A stretch of DNA of 64,000 bases from Spirosoma fluviale (GTDB taxonomy: Bacteria > Bacteroidota > Bacteroidia > Cytophagales > Spirosomataceae): assembly GCF_900230225.1 (NCBI RefSeq), contig NZ_OCNH01000005.1, forward strand, positions 310,001 through 374,000, read 5' to 3'. Below the pieces are notes generated by a model. It was given only the letters and a program-made list of their open reading frames with translations. It was not told the DNA's origin and did not search any database. Shown piece by piece: positions 1 through 7,476 of the stretch (position 1 is its first letter; the number at the start of each line of letters is the position of its first letter). Both the position numbers and the translations under genes were made by a program.

Positions 1-420
1 ACAGGCTTCGAGATGTTTACCACGGGCAAAGGTGCCGACTACGTAGCCGAAAAAGCCGAATCCAACACGGGCTGGCTATTCCCCGTTGGCGACGAGGTGA
101 ACGACCTGGGTTACAATCACATGTTTACCGACATGTTCAAGTCGCAGGAAGAAGGCCGCGACCCCGCCGAAACGTTTTATGATGGCTATATCGTAAACGC
201 GGTGCTGGATGCAGCTTATAAATCAGCCGAAACGAAGCAATGGGAACCGGTGAATCTGCCCGTCTGGCGCGGTCAGGAGGGGCTTAAACCCGAATCGACC
301 CTGGTCGAGTACGACGCTGATCATTACCTCATCAAGCAGGAAATGACCCACGACGGCCGGAATAAGGTGATCTTGAAAGAGAAAGCCAGCGGTAAGATTA
401 TTGAGCGGGATATAGTGTAA
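1..420 (+). CDS. Gfo/Idh/MocA family oxidoreductase, C-terminal part
   Basis: The reading frame is open from base 1, so the start lies outside the window; about 139 residues are visible. There is no Rossmann motif in this part, as expected for the C-terminal substrate domain. The stretch around ETFYDGYIVNAVLDAAY followed by a tryptophan-rich segment (QWEPVNLPVWRG) is typical of the C-terminus of this NAD(P)-dependent dehydrogenase family in Bacteroidota, which oxidises sugars or inositols. The exact substrate cannot be told from this fragment. Confidence 0.7.
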   Translation, partial: TGFEMFTTGKGADYVAEKAESNTGWLFPVGDEVNDLGYNHMFTDMFKSQEEGRDPAETFYDGYIVNAVLDAAYKSAETKQWEPVNLPVWRGQEGLKPESTLVEYDADHYLIKQEMTHDGRNKVILKEKASGKIIERDIV

Positions 421-470
421 CAGGCCAACAAGGCGTGGGTCATGGACTCACGCTTCTTTTTGCTGGACAC

Positions 471-938
471 TTACTTAAATAAATACCCCAGATCTATCTC
501 CATACCTGTAATCGGGTCTTTCATAATCCCATTCGACCAAGTTTGAATAGAGCCGTCAGGCAGTATTGCCTGTGTAATGCGTAGTGTAGGAATTATTAAC
601 CAGACAACCTGAACGCCCGCCGGGAAATATTGACTCATCGCTTTATCGGTTAAATCGGTAACGGCTTGCTTAGGCGAAAGTACTTCAACAGCAATTATTG
701 GCGGCTGGGTATAATAGATAATGTCGTTGAACCAGTCGGATGGGAGATTTTTGTAAATAGCTACATCCGGCTTGCACTTACCTGTCGATAACTCAAGCTC
801 TAATTCTGGAAAAACGTCGTATTCATCGTCATAGCGATCTAAGGCTACGCCAACACGATTGATAATACGGGAGTGATTCAATGACATAATGTCCTCTGAG
901 TGGTATTCTTCTAAGAACTCTACCCGATTCGTCTCCAT
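471..938 (-). CDS. Uma2 family (DUF820) restriction-endonuclease-fold protein
   Basis: This is a 155-residue protein of the Uma2/DUF820 group, with a PD-(D/E)XK nuclease fold. The diagnostic strings are PDVAIYKN (the PD motif), PPIIAVEVLSP (the ExK-like strand) and a K followed by QYFPAGVQVVWLI. The frame is open upstream to 1028, but the extra 30 residues do not look like the family, so the internal ATG at 936-938 is preferred; no clear ribosome site decides it. Such genes are often multicopy in Bacteroidota and cyanobacteria and their biological role is not established. It is a single gene, convergent with the end of the preceding oxidoreductase. Confidence 0.75.
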   Translation of the reverse strand: METNRVEFLEEYHSEDIMSLNHSRIINRVGVALDRYDDEYDVFPELELELSTGKCKPDVAIYKNLPSDWFNDIIYYTQPPIIAVEVLSPKQAVTDLTDKAMSQYFPAGVQVVWLIIPTLRITQAILPDGSIQTWSNGIMKDPITGMEIDLGYLFK

Positions 939-1105
939 AGCGACTTGAGTTTTTACCAAAGATAAGCAAAAAGGGTAATTTTGAGCGGGATCAGAGGCTT
1001 CTATTAGACAGACGCTTATCCAAGGCATTGGTAACGAATATCTGAGGCTTTAGGGAAGTTCGTTTCTTACTATACAACTAATCAATCTGTATACTTATAC
1101 GTTTT

Positions 1106-1888
1106 ATGTGGTTGGAATCTAAAAAAATTGTGGTGGTGGGTGGCACTACCGGAATGGGCTTGTCGGCGGCACTGGCGTTTGTTCGGGAAGGGGCACAGGT
1201 CGTTGTAGTGGGGCGTAATCCGGAAAGCTGTACAACGGCGGAGAAACAACTGGATGGCAACGGGCTGGCCATGTCTGGCGATGCCTCCGACCCGCAAACG
1301 TCCCCCCAAGCCATTGCTCTCTGTCAGCAGATTTTCGGAGGGTTCGATGGTCTGTATCACGTAGCTGGTGGCAGCGGCCGACGCTTTGGCGATGGCCCCC
1401 TACACGACATTACGCTCGAAGGCTGGAATTATACCGTGAACCTTAACCTGACGTCGATGATGCTGTCGAATCAGGCAGCGGTGCGGGCGTTTCGAGCGCA
1501 GGGTGGGGGTGGCGTTATCCTCAACATGGGTTCGGTACTGGGGTCGCGGCCCTCACCGGCGTATTTTGGCACCCATGCCTATGCAGCCATGAAATCGGCG
1601 GTAATTGGCTTTAGTAAATCGGTGGCGGCTTACTATGCGAACGACAATATCCGTGTCAATGTGATTGCCCCGGCCCTGGTCGAAACCCCCATGGCCCAGC
1701 GTGCCACTAAAGACGATACGATCATGGCTTTCACGAAAACCAAACAGCCGCTCGATGGCGGGCGTATTGGTCAGCCGGACGACCTCGACGGGGCCGCCGT
1801 CTATTTCATGTCCGACTATTCGGCCTTCACCACCGGGCAGGTACTCACCGTCGATGGCGGCTGGAGTGTAAGCGAAGGGCAGATTTGA
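1106..1888 (+). CDS. SDR family NAD(P)-dependent oxidoreductase
   Basis: A 260-residue classical short-chain dehydrogenase. The N-terminal cofactor motif is GGTTGMG (about residues 12-18), the NMGS strand corresponds to the usual NxxS, the catalytic YxxxK is Y159/K163 (YAAMKS), and the C-terminus has the common LTVDGGWSV ending. It would reduce or oxidise a carbonyl/alcohol with NAD(P)H; the substrate is unknown. It stands alone between the Uma2 gene (divergent) and the GxxExxY gene. The string VAGGSGRRFGDGPL after the NAG-equivalent loop is longer than usual. Confidence 0.88.
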   Translation: MWLESKKIVVVGGTTGMGLSAALAFVREGAQVVVVGRNPESCTTAEKQLDGNGLAMSGDASDPQTSPQAIALCQQIFGGFDGLYHVAGGSGRRFGDGPLHDITLEGWNYTVNLNLTSMMLSNQAAVRAFRAQGGGGVILNMGSVLGSRPSPAYFGTHAYAAMKSAVIGFSKSVAAYYANDNIRVNVIAPALVETPMAQRATKDDTIMAFTKTKQPLDGGRIGQPDDLDGAAVYFMSDYSAFTTGQVLTVDGGWSVSEGQI

Positions 1889-1905
1889 ACGTTGCCGATT
1901 GGCCT

Positions 1906-2394
1906 GATAGGAACGCGGATTGAACAGATTGAACGGATAAAAACGGACAAAATCTTTATTATTGCCTGTAACTATTTGCCACCATGTACTTACTACAAAA
2001 AGACTTAACCGAGGTAATCATCAAATCTTATTATCAGGTTTATAACACGCTCGGATTTGGCTTCCTTGAGAAGGTTTATGAAAATGCCTTATTGATGGAG
2101 TTGCGAAACCGTGGGTATAAAGCCATTGGCCAGCAGCAAATAAAAGTATACTATCACGGAGTAGAAGTAGGTAACTACTTTGCTGACTTGATTGTAAACG
2201 ATGCCGTAATTATAGAATTAAAGGCGGCTGAAACTATTATTGCAGAACATGAACAGCAGTTACTCAATTACCTTAAGGCAACTCAGATAGAAGTTGGCTT
2301 GCTTTTGAACTTCGGTAAAAAGCCTGAATTCAGACGTAGAGTATTTGAAAATCAGTTTAAATCAGTTCCATCCGTTTAATCCGCGTTCCCATCA
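1906..2394. repeat. Inverted repeat flanking the GxxExxY gene
   Basis: The 12-mer ggaacgcggatt at 1910-1921 is repeated inverted as aatccgcgttcc at 2378-2389. The similarity continues outward (gata/catc) and inward through an AACGGAT block that is duplicated with changes on the left side. The right arm covers the stop codon of the enclosed gene. The arrangement isolates one small gene between two inverted copies of the same sequence. Confidence 0.75.
1984..2379 (+). CDS. GxxExxY family protein
   Basis: A 131-residue protein of the GxxExxY family, named for the motif seen here as GFLEKVYENAL (about residues 26-36). It has the usual PD-(D/E)XK-like core: FADLIVND, then VIIELKAAE, then a C-terminal LLNFGKKPEFRRRVF. 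The function is not established; a nuclease fold is a family-level inference. The ATG at 1984 follows an A/T-rich leader. Codon use is more A/T-rich than in neighbouring genes, and the gene lies between inverted copies of a GGAACGCGGATT repeat, which suggests it moved in as a unit. Confidence 0.85.
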   Translation: MYLLQKDLTEVIIKSYYQVYNTLGFGFLEKVYENALLMELRNRGYKAIGQQQIKVYYHGVEVGNYFADLIVNDAVIIELKAAETIIAEHEQQLLNYLKATQIEVGLLLNFGKKPEFRRRVFENQFKSVPSV

Positions 2395-2400
2395 AACGTC

Positions 2401-2904
2401 ATGATTGAAACGCCCCGCCTGACGATCATTCCCCTAACGCTCGACCAGCTTCGGCTCCACTTGGCCAACAAGTACGAATTAGAGCAAACGATGGGCCTGA
2501 AAAAAGGCTACCGGGAAGTTGTTGACCCGGTTCGAAGTATCGTCGTTTATTTCACGATCCCTCGTTTGCAGGACCCCACGCTCGACCCACTTTATCATAC
2601 GTTGTGGCTGGCCACCGACCGGGAGAAAAAGCTGTTTGTGGCCGAAGCCAAATTCAAAGGAGAGCCCGATGAAACGGGAACCATCGAAATTGGCTACGGC
2701 ACGTATCCCGGCGTGCATCGCAAGGGATACATGACCGAAATGGTTGGCGGGATGGTGAACTGGGCACTTCAGCAACCCGGCGTTCTGCGGGTAGTGGCGG
2801 ATACAACGGCAGAAAACGTAGCGTCGCAGAAAGTGCTCGAAAAAAATGGCTTTCATTTGTTCGACCAGATTGAAGACATGCTCTGGTGGGAGATTAGTAA
2901 ATAA
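2401..2904 (+). CDS. GNAT family N-acetyltransferase
   Basis: A 167-residue acetyltransferase of the RimJ/RimL-like type. It begins MIETPRLTIIPLT, the acetyl-CoA loop appears as YPGVHRKGYMTEMVGGMV (the R/Q-x-x-G-x-G/A equivalent), and the end carries ENVASQKVLEKNGF, the characteristic NxxSxxxxxKxGF segment. It transfers acetyl from acetyl-CoA to an amine; the acceptor (ribosomal protein N-terminus or small molecule) cannot be assigned. The start lies only 21 bp after the GxxExxY stop, directly behind the right arm of the repeat there. Confidence 0.85.
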   Translation: MIETPRLTIIPLTLDQLRLHLANKYELEQTMGLKKGYREVVDPVRSIVVYFTIPRLQDPTLDPLYHTLWLATDREKKLFVAEAKFKGEPDETGTIEIGYGTYPGVHRKGYMTEMVGGMVNWALQQPGVLRVVADTTAENVASQKVLEKNGFHLFDQIEDMLWWEISK

Positions 2905-2946
2905 ACCGGTACGCCGTCTTTTTTGAGCTAACAAACCCCTACCATT

Positions 2947-3975
2947 TTGCAACCCGTACCCATCAAAACCACGGTTGTCGGCTCGATGCCGTTTCCCGGC
3001 TGGCTCGAATTTTCCAGCCAGAACCTGTCCCAGTTCGGCCCGGCCGACATCAATGAAATGATTGAAGACGCGGTCGTTACTTCGGTCCATGATCAGGTTG
3101 CCGCCGGACTGGACGTCATCACCGATGGCGAACAAACCCGCTTCGACTTCAATCTGTCGTTCTACGGCTATATCAATGGCATTCAGAACAACGACACGGA
3201 ACTCCGGCGTTACGGGCCACCGGCTCACGACCAGCGGGGAAAACACAATATTATTGAACCCCTCACTGCCCCGAAAGGCTTGGGCGTGGTGGAGGAATAC
3301 CTTCGTTTGAAGCGCCTGGCTCCTGAAGGACAGGGCTTGAAGGTATCCATTCCGGGGCCGTATACACTCAGCGGTCGGTTGTTGCCCGGTAGCCTGTATA
3401 AAGATCGCTGGGAGGTCACGGAGGCTTTATTGCCCCTCGTGAATAAAGAAATCGCGGATCTGGTCGCGCTGGGCGTACCGGAAATCTGCGTCGATGAGCC
3501 ATCCATGTCGTGTTATGCGTACCGCGAAGACACCAAACGGTTTGTCGATATCTTCAACCGGACGGTAGCGCCCGGTGTGGGCAAAACGCGCCTGTCGATG
3601 CACCTCTGCTTTGGGAATTACAAAGGCCGGTCGGTGGGTAAAAAGAGCATTGCGCCCATGCTCCCCGATTTTCTGGACATGACCGTCGATGAGTTGCATT
3701 CAGAAATGACCATTCTCAACTTCTCGGAAGTGAACCTGCTGGCCCGCTTCGCCGAGAAGTTCGACGTGGCGGTGGGGGTCATCGACGTGAAAAGTTATTA
3801 CATCGAAACCCCCGAAGACGTAGCCGAACGCATTCGCAAATGCCTCCCCTACGTTCCCGCCGAAAAGCTAGCCGTCGCCCCAGACTGTGGCCTGAGCCAA
3901 ACCGCTCGCTGGGCCGCCAAACAAAAACTGGCCAATATGGTGGCAGGGGCGAAGATTGTAAGGGGGGAGGTCTGA
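2947..3975 (+). CDS. Cobalamin-independent methionine synthase-like methyltransferase (MetE C-terminal domain)
   Basis: A 342-residue protein that matches only the C-terminal catalytic half of MetE, as in the short archaeal-type enzymes. The zinc/homocysteine site is visible: H219 and C221 in MHLCFGN, and C314 in APDCGL. The N-terminus TTVVGSMPFP and the GVIDVKSYY strand are typical. The start is a TTG at 2947-2949, because no ATG fits the family N-terminus. It should transfer a methyl group to homocysteine or a similar thiol; the methyl donor of short forms is uncertain. It is 42 bp downstream of the GNAT gene and may share its transcript. Confidence 0.82.
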   Translation: MQPVPIKTTVVGSMPFPGWLEFSSQNLSQFGPADINEMIEDAVVTSVHDQVAAGLDVITDGEQTRFDFNLSFYGYINGIQNNDTELRRYGPPAHDQRGKHNIIEPLTAPKGLGVVEEYLRLKRLAPEGQGLKVSIPGPYTLSGRLLPGSLYKDRWEVTEALLPLVNKEIADLVALGVPEICVDEPSMSCYAYREDTKRFVDIFNRTVAPGVGKTRLSMHLCFGNYKGRSVGKKSIAPMLPDFLDMTVDELHSEMTILNFSEVNLLARFAEKFDVAVGVIDVKSYYIETPEDVAERIRKCLPYVPAEKLAVAPDCGLSQTARWAAKQKLANMVAGAKIVRGEV

Positions 3976-3994
3976 ACCGCATGGGCGACCCCGC

Positions 3995-4116
3995 AGGATT
4001 TATTTGATTTTTTTGATTGATATGACTGGTGAAAAGGAAAGCAAGTAGACTATACGGGTGTATGGTAAGGCAAAAGTCAAGCTAATCAAACAAATCCTAT
4101 AAATCCAGGTTCAGAC
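3995..4116. repeat. Imperfect inverted repeat with dispersed 40-bp element at its right end
   Basis: The left arm aggatttatttgatt (3995-4009) pairs with aatcaaacaaatcct (4084-4098), one mismatch. The right side begins a 40-bp block at 4077-4116 that recurs at 4812-4851 with one substitution, and in shorter form at 30508-30529. The element sits between convergent genes and provides the thioesterase stop codon (TAG, complement of 4097-4099). Confidence 0.75.
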
Positions 4117-4660
4117 CATCCGCCAGCTTACACCGCTCCTTCACTAATTGGCCGATGTTTTCGTGAAGCAGCATGCGCGTTCGGGCGTTGTCGAAGTGTT
4201 CGCTGTAGGATGCCCGAAGTTCTTTGCGTTTCATCGCTTCCAGAAAACGCCGAATATCATCGACGGTTTCGAGGAGGAGGGGCGGTACTTCGGTAGGGCG
4301 TTCGTTATCGTCTTTCGCGACCATGGTGAAGTAGGAAGTATTTGTGTGCTTTACGGTTCCGGATTTCACATTCTCGGCAATGACTTTAATGCCCACCACT
4401 AGCGACGTACGGCCCACATAATTCACGGAAGCCATCAGCGAAACCAATTCGCCGACTTCCACCGGCTGACGAAAATTAACGCCATCGACGGATACCGTTA
4501 CGCAATACTGGCCCGCGTGTTTGGCCGCACAGGCGTAGGCAACTTTATCCATCAGCGACAGTAGGATGCCTCCATGCACGTGCCCTCCAAAATTGGCATA
4601 GGATGGAATCATCAACTCAGTAAGTGTTGTCTGGGAATAGCGAACGGGCTTGGCTGTCAT
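4097..4660 (-). CDS. Acyl-CoA thioesterase, hotdog fold (YciA/ACOT type)
   Basis: A 187-residue hotdog protein that hydrolyses acyl-CoA to free acid and CoA. The family signature is the helix GGHVHGGILLSLMDKVAYAC followed by VDGVNFRQPVEVGE and the strand sets around VVGIKVIAEN. The frame is open to 4783, but the extra N-terminal residues are unlike the family, so the ATG at 4658-4660 is chosen. The C-terminal 60 residues after the hotdog domain form a charged helical tail seen in cytosolic ACOT-type proteins. It faces the iscA gene upstream across a shared terminator hairpin. Confidence 0.85.
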   Translation of the reverse strand: MTAKPVRYSQTTLTELMIPSYANFGGHVHGGILLSLMDKVAYACAAKHAGQYCVTVSVDGVNFRQPVEVGELVSLMASVNYVGRTSLVVGIKVIAENVKSGTVKHTNTSYFTMVAKDDNERPTEVPPLLLETVDDIRRFLEAMKRKELRASYSEHFDNARTRMLLHENIGQLVKERCKLADGLNLDL

Positions 4661-4772
4661 CTGAATTGCACCGGCAACCCGGCGGGAGTTAGTTGATTTG
4701 TACGATTTTTGAGATTTTGCCAGAAGATGCTGAGTAAAGAAAAAATATTTTAATCTTGAAAGGTACAAAAAT

Positions 4773-4806
4773 GAAGAAGCCACCCTTGTTTTGGAGTGGC
4801 TTCTTC
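4773..4806. terminator. Hairpin terminator downstream of iscA
   Basis: A perfect 11-bp stem, gaagaagccac / gtggcttcttc, with a 12-base loop and A/T flanks on both sides. It follows the iscA stop on the minus strand and precedes the thioesterase gene, so it should separate the two minus-strand units. Confidence 0.8.
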
Positions 4807-4811
4807 AAAAA

Positions 4812-4851
4812 TCAAGCTAATCAAATAAATCCTATAAATCCAGGTTCAGAC
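4812..4851. repeat. Second copy of the 40-bp dispersed repeat
   Basis: Identical to 4077-4116 at 39 of 40 positions. It overlaps the iscA stop codon (TGA, complement of 4846-4848), while the first copy supplies a stop in a different frame to the thioesterase gene. Confidence 0.85.
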
Positions 4852-5172
4852 GGCAAAGCTTTCCCCACAACCACAAGTCCGGGTTGCATTGGGGTTTTTG
4901 AACTGGAAGCCTTTCCCGTTCAGGCCGTCGGAGAAATCGAGTTCAGTACCGGCCAGATACAGTAAACTTTTGCGGTCTACCAAAATCTTGATGCCTTTAT
5001 CTTCAACAAGATGGTCGGTTGGTTGCTGGGTCGCGTCGAATTGAAGGTCGTACATCAACCCTGAACAGCCCCCACCTTCAACTGCTACCCGGATGGCCGT
5101 ATCTTCAGCAAGACCGTCTTTAAGACGGAGTTCAACAATCTTATTTTTGGCGATATCAGAAACCGTAACCAT
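4846..5172 (-). CDS. Iron-sulfur cluster assembly protein, HesB/IscA/SufA family
   Basis: A 108-residue A-type Fe-S carrier. The three conserved cysteines are in VEGGGCSGLMY (C36) and at the C-terminus TCGCGESF (C100, C102), the exact pattern used to hold and hand over a [2Fe-2S] or [4Fe-4S] cluster. The frame is open to 5391, but the ATG at 5170-5172 gives the family start (MVTVSDIAKNKI). It is divergent from the methylmalonyl-CoA epimerase gene, and a 25-bp inverted repeat fills the space between them. It acts in the cytoplasm with the Suf or Isc machinery, which is not in the window. Confidence 0.92.
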   Translation of the reverse strand: MVTVSDIAKNKIVELRLKDGLAEDTAIRVAVEGGGCSGLMYDLQFDATQQPTDHLVEDKGIKILVDRKSLLYLAGTELDFSDGLNGKGFQFKNPNATRTCGCGESFAV

Positions 5173-5249
5173 AGTTGTAATCGAATCAATGTTGAGGCAT
5201 ATCAATGCTTTCTCTATAACTTTCGGCCAAACGGAAAAGTTCTTGTTAC

Positions 5250-5312
5250 GTACCCGACAGCTTCTAGCTGTCGGTTGGCTCTTAACACCGACAGCCAGAG
5301 GCTGTCGGGTAC
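5250..5312. repeat. Compound palindrome in the iscA/mce divergent intergenic region
   Basis: The arms at 5250-5274 and 5288-5312 are inverted copies of 25 bp with two mismatches. Each arm is also a small palindrome on its own (ccgacagc / gctgtcgg). The core acagcctctggct is shared with the palindrome at 7411-7463. It lies just upstream of the epimerase start at 5321. Confidence 0.85.
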
Positions 5313-5320
5313 AAACAACT

Positions 5321-5728
5321 ATGCTAACCAACGTCGAACACATCGGCATTGCCGTCCGCGATCTGGCGGCATCGAATGAGTTATTTGCCAAACTGCTGGA
5401 CGTTCAGCCCTACAAAGCCGAAACGGTGGCATCGGAAGGGGTCTCTACATCGTTCTTCAAGGTAAACCAGACCAAGATCGAACTGCTTGAAGCGACAAAT
5501 CCGGAGAGCCCGATTGCAAAATTTCTGGAGAAAAAAGGGGAAGGAGTTCACCACATCGCCTTTGAAGTAGATGATATATTGGCTGAGATTGACCGATTGA
5601 AAGCCGAAGGGTTTACCGTGTTGAACGAGGTGCCCAAACGGGGCGCCGATAATAAATTAGTATGTTTCCTGCATCCCAAAGGCACAAACGGCGTTTTGGT
5701 TGAATTGTGTCAGGAGATAAAGGAATAA
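5321..5728 (+). CDS. mce: Methylmalonyl-CoA epimerase
   Basis: A 135-residue vicinal-oxygen-chelate protein that interconverts the (R) and (S) forms of methylmalonyl-CoA in the propionate/succinyl-CoA route. Metal ligands can be seen in the two half-domains: H7 in MLTNVEHIGIAV, the histidine in GVHHIAFEVDD, and the glutamate in GVLVELCQ. The frame is open upstream to 5093, but that part overlaps iscA in antisense and the family begins at the ATG at 5321. The next gene starts 13 bp after its stop, so the M1 peptidase may be co-transcribed. Confidence 0.9.
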   Translation: MLTNVEHIGIAVRDLAASNELFAKLLDVQPYKAETVASEGVSTSFFKVNQTKIELLEATNPESPIAKFLEKKGEGVHHIAFEVDDILAEIDRLKAEGFTVLNEVPKRGADNKLVCFLHPKGTNGVLVELCQEIKE

Positions 5729-5741
5729 TGAGTACGACAGA

Positions 5742-7397
5742 ATGAAAGAAGGGAAAAGAGGATTTTTAGCCGGGCTACTGCTACTGATAGCCACCACCGT
5801 CACGCACGCTCAGTTAGCCAGCGGCTACGCAGCCCGTTATACGCAACCCGGCGTCGATGTACAGAACTACGCTTTTTCGCTCATGCTGAGCGACTCAACG
5901 AACCAGATCAAAGGCGAAACCACCATCCGGTTCACCCGCGCCGACGACCGGCAAACGGTCTGGTTCGACCTCATAAGCCCGCGCGACTCATCGGAAACGG
6001 GCATGCGTGTACGTTCGGTGAGCTTATCGGATGGGAAACCGGCTCCGTTCAGCCAGCGTAATGACCGCGTCTTTATCAACCTGCCAGCCGCGCCCAACCA
6101 GGCAACGGAGGTGGCGATCAGATACGATGGGACACCCGCCCGTGGGCTCATTATCAGCCAGAATAAATTTGGTGAACGAACCTTCTTCGGCGACAACTGG
6201 CCCAACAACGCCCGAAACTACCTGCCCGTAGTCGATCACCCGTCCGACAAAGCAACCTGTTCGTTTACCGTCAACGCCCCTGCCACCTATCGCATCATCT
6301 CCAACGGCAAGCTTCAGAGTGAAAGCAGTTTGCCCGGTGGCCGCAAACTGACGCGCTGGCAGGAGAATACGCCCATTCCCACGAAGGTGATGGTGATTGG
6401 TGCGGCCCGGTTCGCGGTTGAAGAGGTTGGCTCGGCAGGTGGGGTGCCCGTGCAAAGCTGGCTCTACCCCAACGACAGCCAGAAGGGGTTTGTCGATTAT
6501 CGGCCAGCCAAAGAGATTTTGCAGTATTTCGTAGATAAAGTTGGGCCGTATTCGTACGAGAAGCTCGCCAATGTGGAGTCGACCACGATTTTTGGCGGGA
6601 TGGAAAATGCCAGTTGTATTTTCTACAATGAGAAAATCATTGTCGGCAAGAAAGACTCTGACGTGGAAGCTTTGCTGGCGCACGAAATCGCGCACCAATG
6701 GTTTGGCAACTCCGCTACCGAAGCCGACTGGTCGCAGTTGTGGCTGAGCGAGGGGTTTGCTACTTATTTCTCGGCCCTTTACCTCGAACATGCGTATGGG
6801 AAAGACACGCTCAACGCCGTCATGAACCAGAATAAAGGCCAGATTTTCCGATTCTCGGCCCTGAAACCTAAAGGCACGATTGTCGACTCAACGGCGAGCA
6901 ATTTAATGGATTTACTCAACCCGAACTCGTACCAGAAAGGTGGCTGGGTGCTGCACATGCTGCGTCACGAACTTGGCGACGATCTGTTCTGGAAAGGCAT
7001 TCGGGCGTATTACGAGAAGTACCGCAATGCCAACGCCCAGTCCAGCGATTTGCAGGCCGTGATGGAAAATGTTTCGGGCAAGAAACTCGGTCCCTTTTTC
7101 CAGCAATGGTTGTATCAGCCCGGCTACCCCGAGATTGTCTGGGGTTCACAATACGATGCGGCTAAGAAGGCGCTGGTGATCGACGTTCGGCAGGCGCAGC
7201 GGTCGGGCGCGGTTTTTGTGATACCGCTCACGTTCAGCATCCGGGGGGCCAACGGACGCGAAATCAGCCGCACCGCCCGCCTAACCATGACCGGGCAAAA
7301 CCAAACATTCACCGTGCCGCTGGCCACCAAACCGGCCTCCGTAACCATCGATCCCGACAATACCGTCCTGATGCGGGCTGTCGAAATGGGTAAGTAA
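5742..7397 (+). CDS. Secreted M1 family zinc aminopeptidase
   Basis: A 551-residue exported metallopeptidase. It has a signal peptide (hydrophobic LLLLIATTVTHAQ, ending about residue 24), the exopeptidase motif GGMEN (about residue 286), and the gluzincin site H314-E315-x-x-H318 with E337 in WLSEGFATYF. This spacing (HExxH-x18-E) is exact for M1. The C-terminal part after residue 450 is a beta domain. It probably removes N-terminal residues from peptides in the periplasm. It begins 13 bp after mce; a palindrome follows the stop. Confidence 0.93.
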   Translation: MKEGKRGFLAGLLLLIATTVTHAQLASGYAARYTQPGVDVQNYAFSLMLSDSTNQIKGETTIRFTRADDRQTVWFDLISPRDSSETGMRVRSVSLSDGKPAPFSQRNDRVFINLPAAPNQATEVAIRYDGTPARGLIISQNKFGERTFFGDNWPNNARNYLPVVDHPSDKATCSFTVNAPATYRIISNGKLQSESSLPGGRKLTRWQENTPIPTKVMVIGAARFAVEEVGSAGGVPVQSWLYPNDSQKGFVDYRPAKEILQYFVDKVGPYSYEKLANVESTTIFGGMENASCIFYNEKIIVGKKDSDVEALLAHEIAHQWFGNSATEADWSQLWLSEGFATYFSALYLEHAYGKDTLNAVMNQNKGQIFRFSALKPKGTIVDSTASNLMDLLNPNSYQKGGWVLHMLRHELGDDLFWKGIRAYYEKYRNANAQSSDLQAVMENVSGKKLGPFFQQWLYQPGYPEIVWGSQYDAAKKALVIDVRQAQRSGAVFVIPLTFSIRGANGREISRTARLTMTGQNQTFTVPLATKPASVTIDPDNTVLMRAVEMGK

Positions 7398-7410
7398 ATT
7401 AGTACCTTGT

Positions 7411-7463
7411 GTACCAAACAGCCTCTGGCTATTTACGACAAACAGCCAGAGGCTGTTTGGTAC
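7411..7463. repeat. Perfect 20-bp inverted repeat (compound palindrome)
   Basis: gtaccaaacagcctctggct at 7411-7430 is exactly inverted at 7444-7463 around a 13-base loop. Each arm contains the palindromic core acagcctctggct, shared with 5250-5312. It ends 13 bp before the start codon of the ATPase gene, so any terminator here acts on the M1 peptidase transcript. Confidence 0.88.
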
Positions 7464-7476
7464 AATCATACAAACC

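Noticed and set aside
1906..2394. Insertion sequence with transposase
   Set aside because: No transposase motif in the GxxExxY protein and no target-site duplication could be recognised outside the arms.
2479..3246. 255-residue open frame on the minus strand
   Set aside because: It is antisense to the GNAT and MetE-like genes, both with clear family motifs, and its translation has no protein-family features.
6024..6791. 255-residue open frame on the minus strand
   Set aside because: Lies wholly inside the M1 peptidase gene on the opposite strand; the peptidase catalytic motif is in the plus frame.
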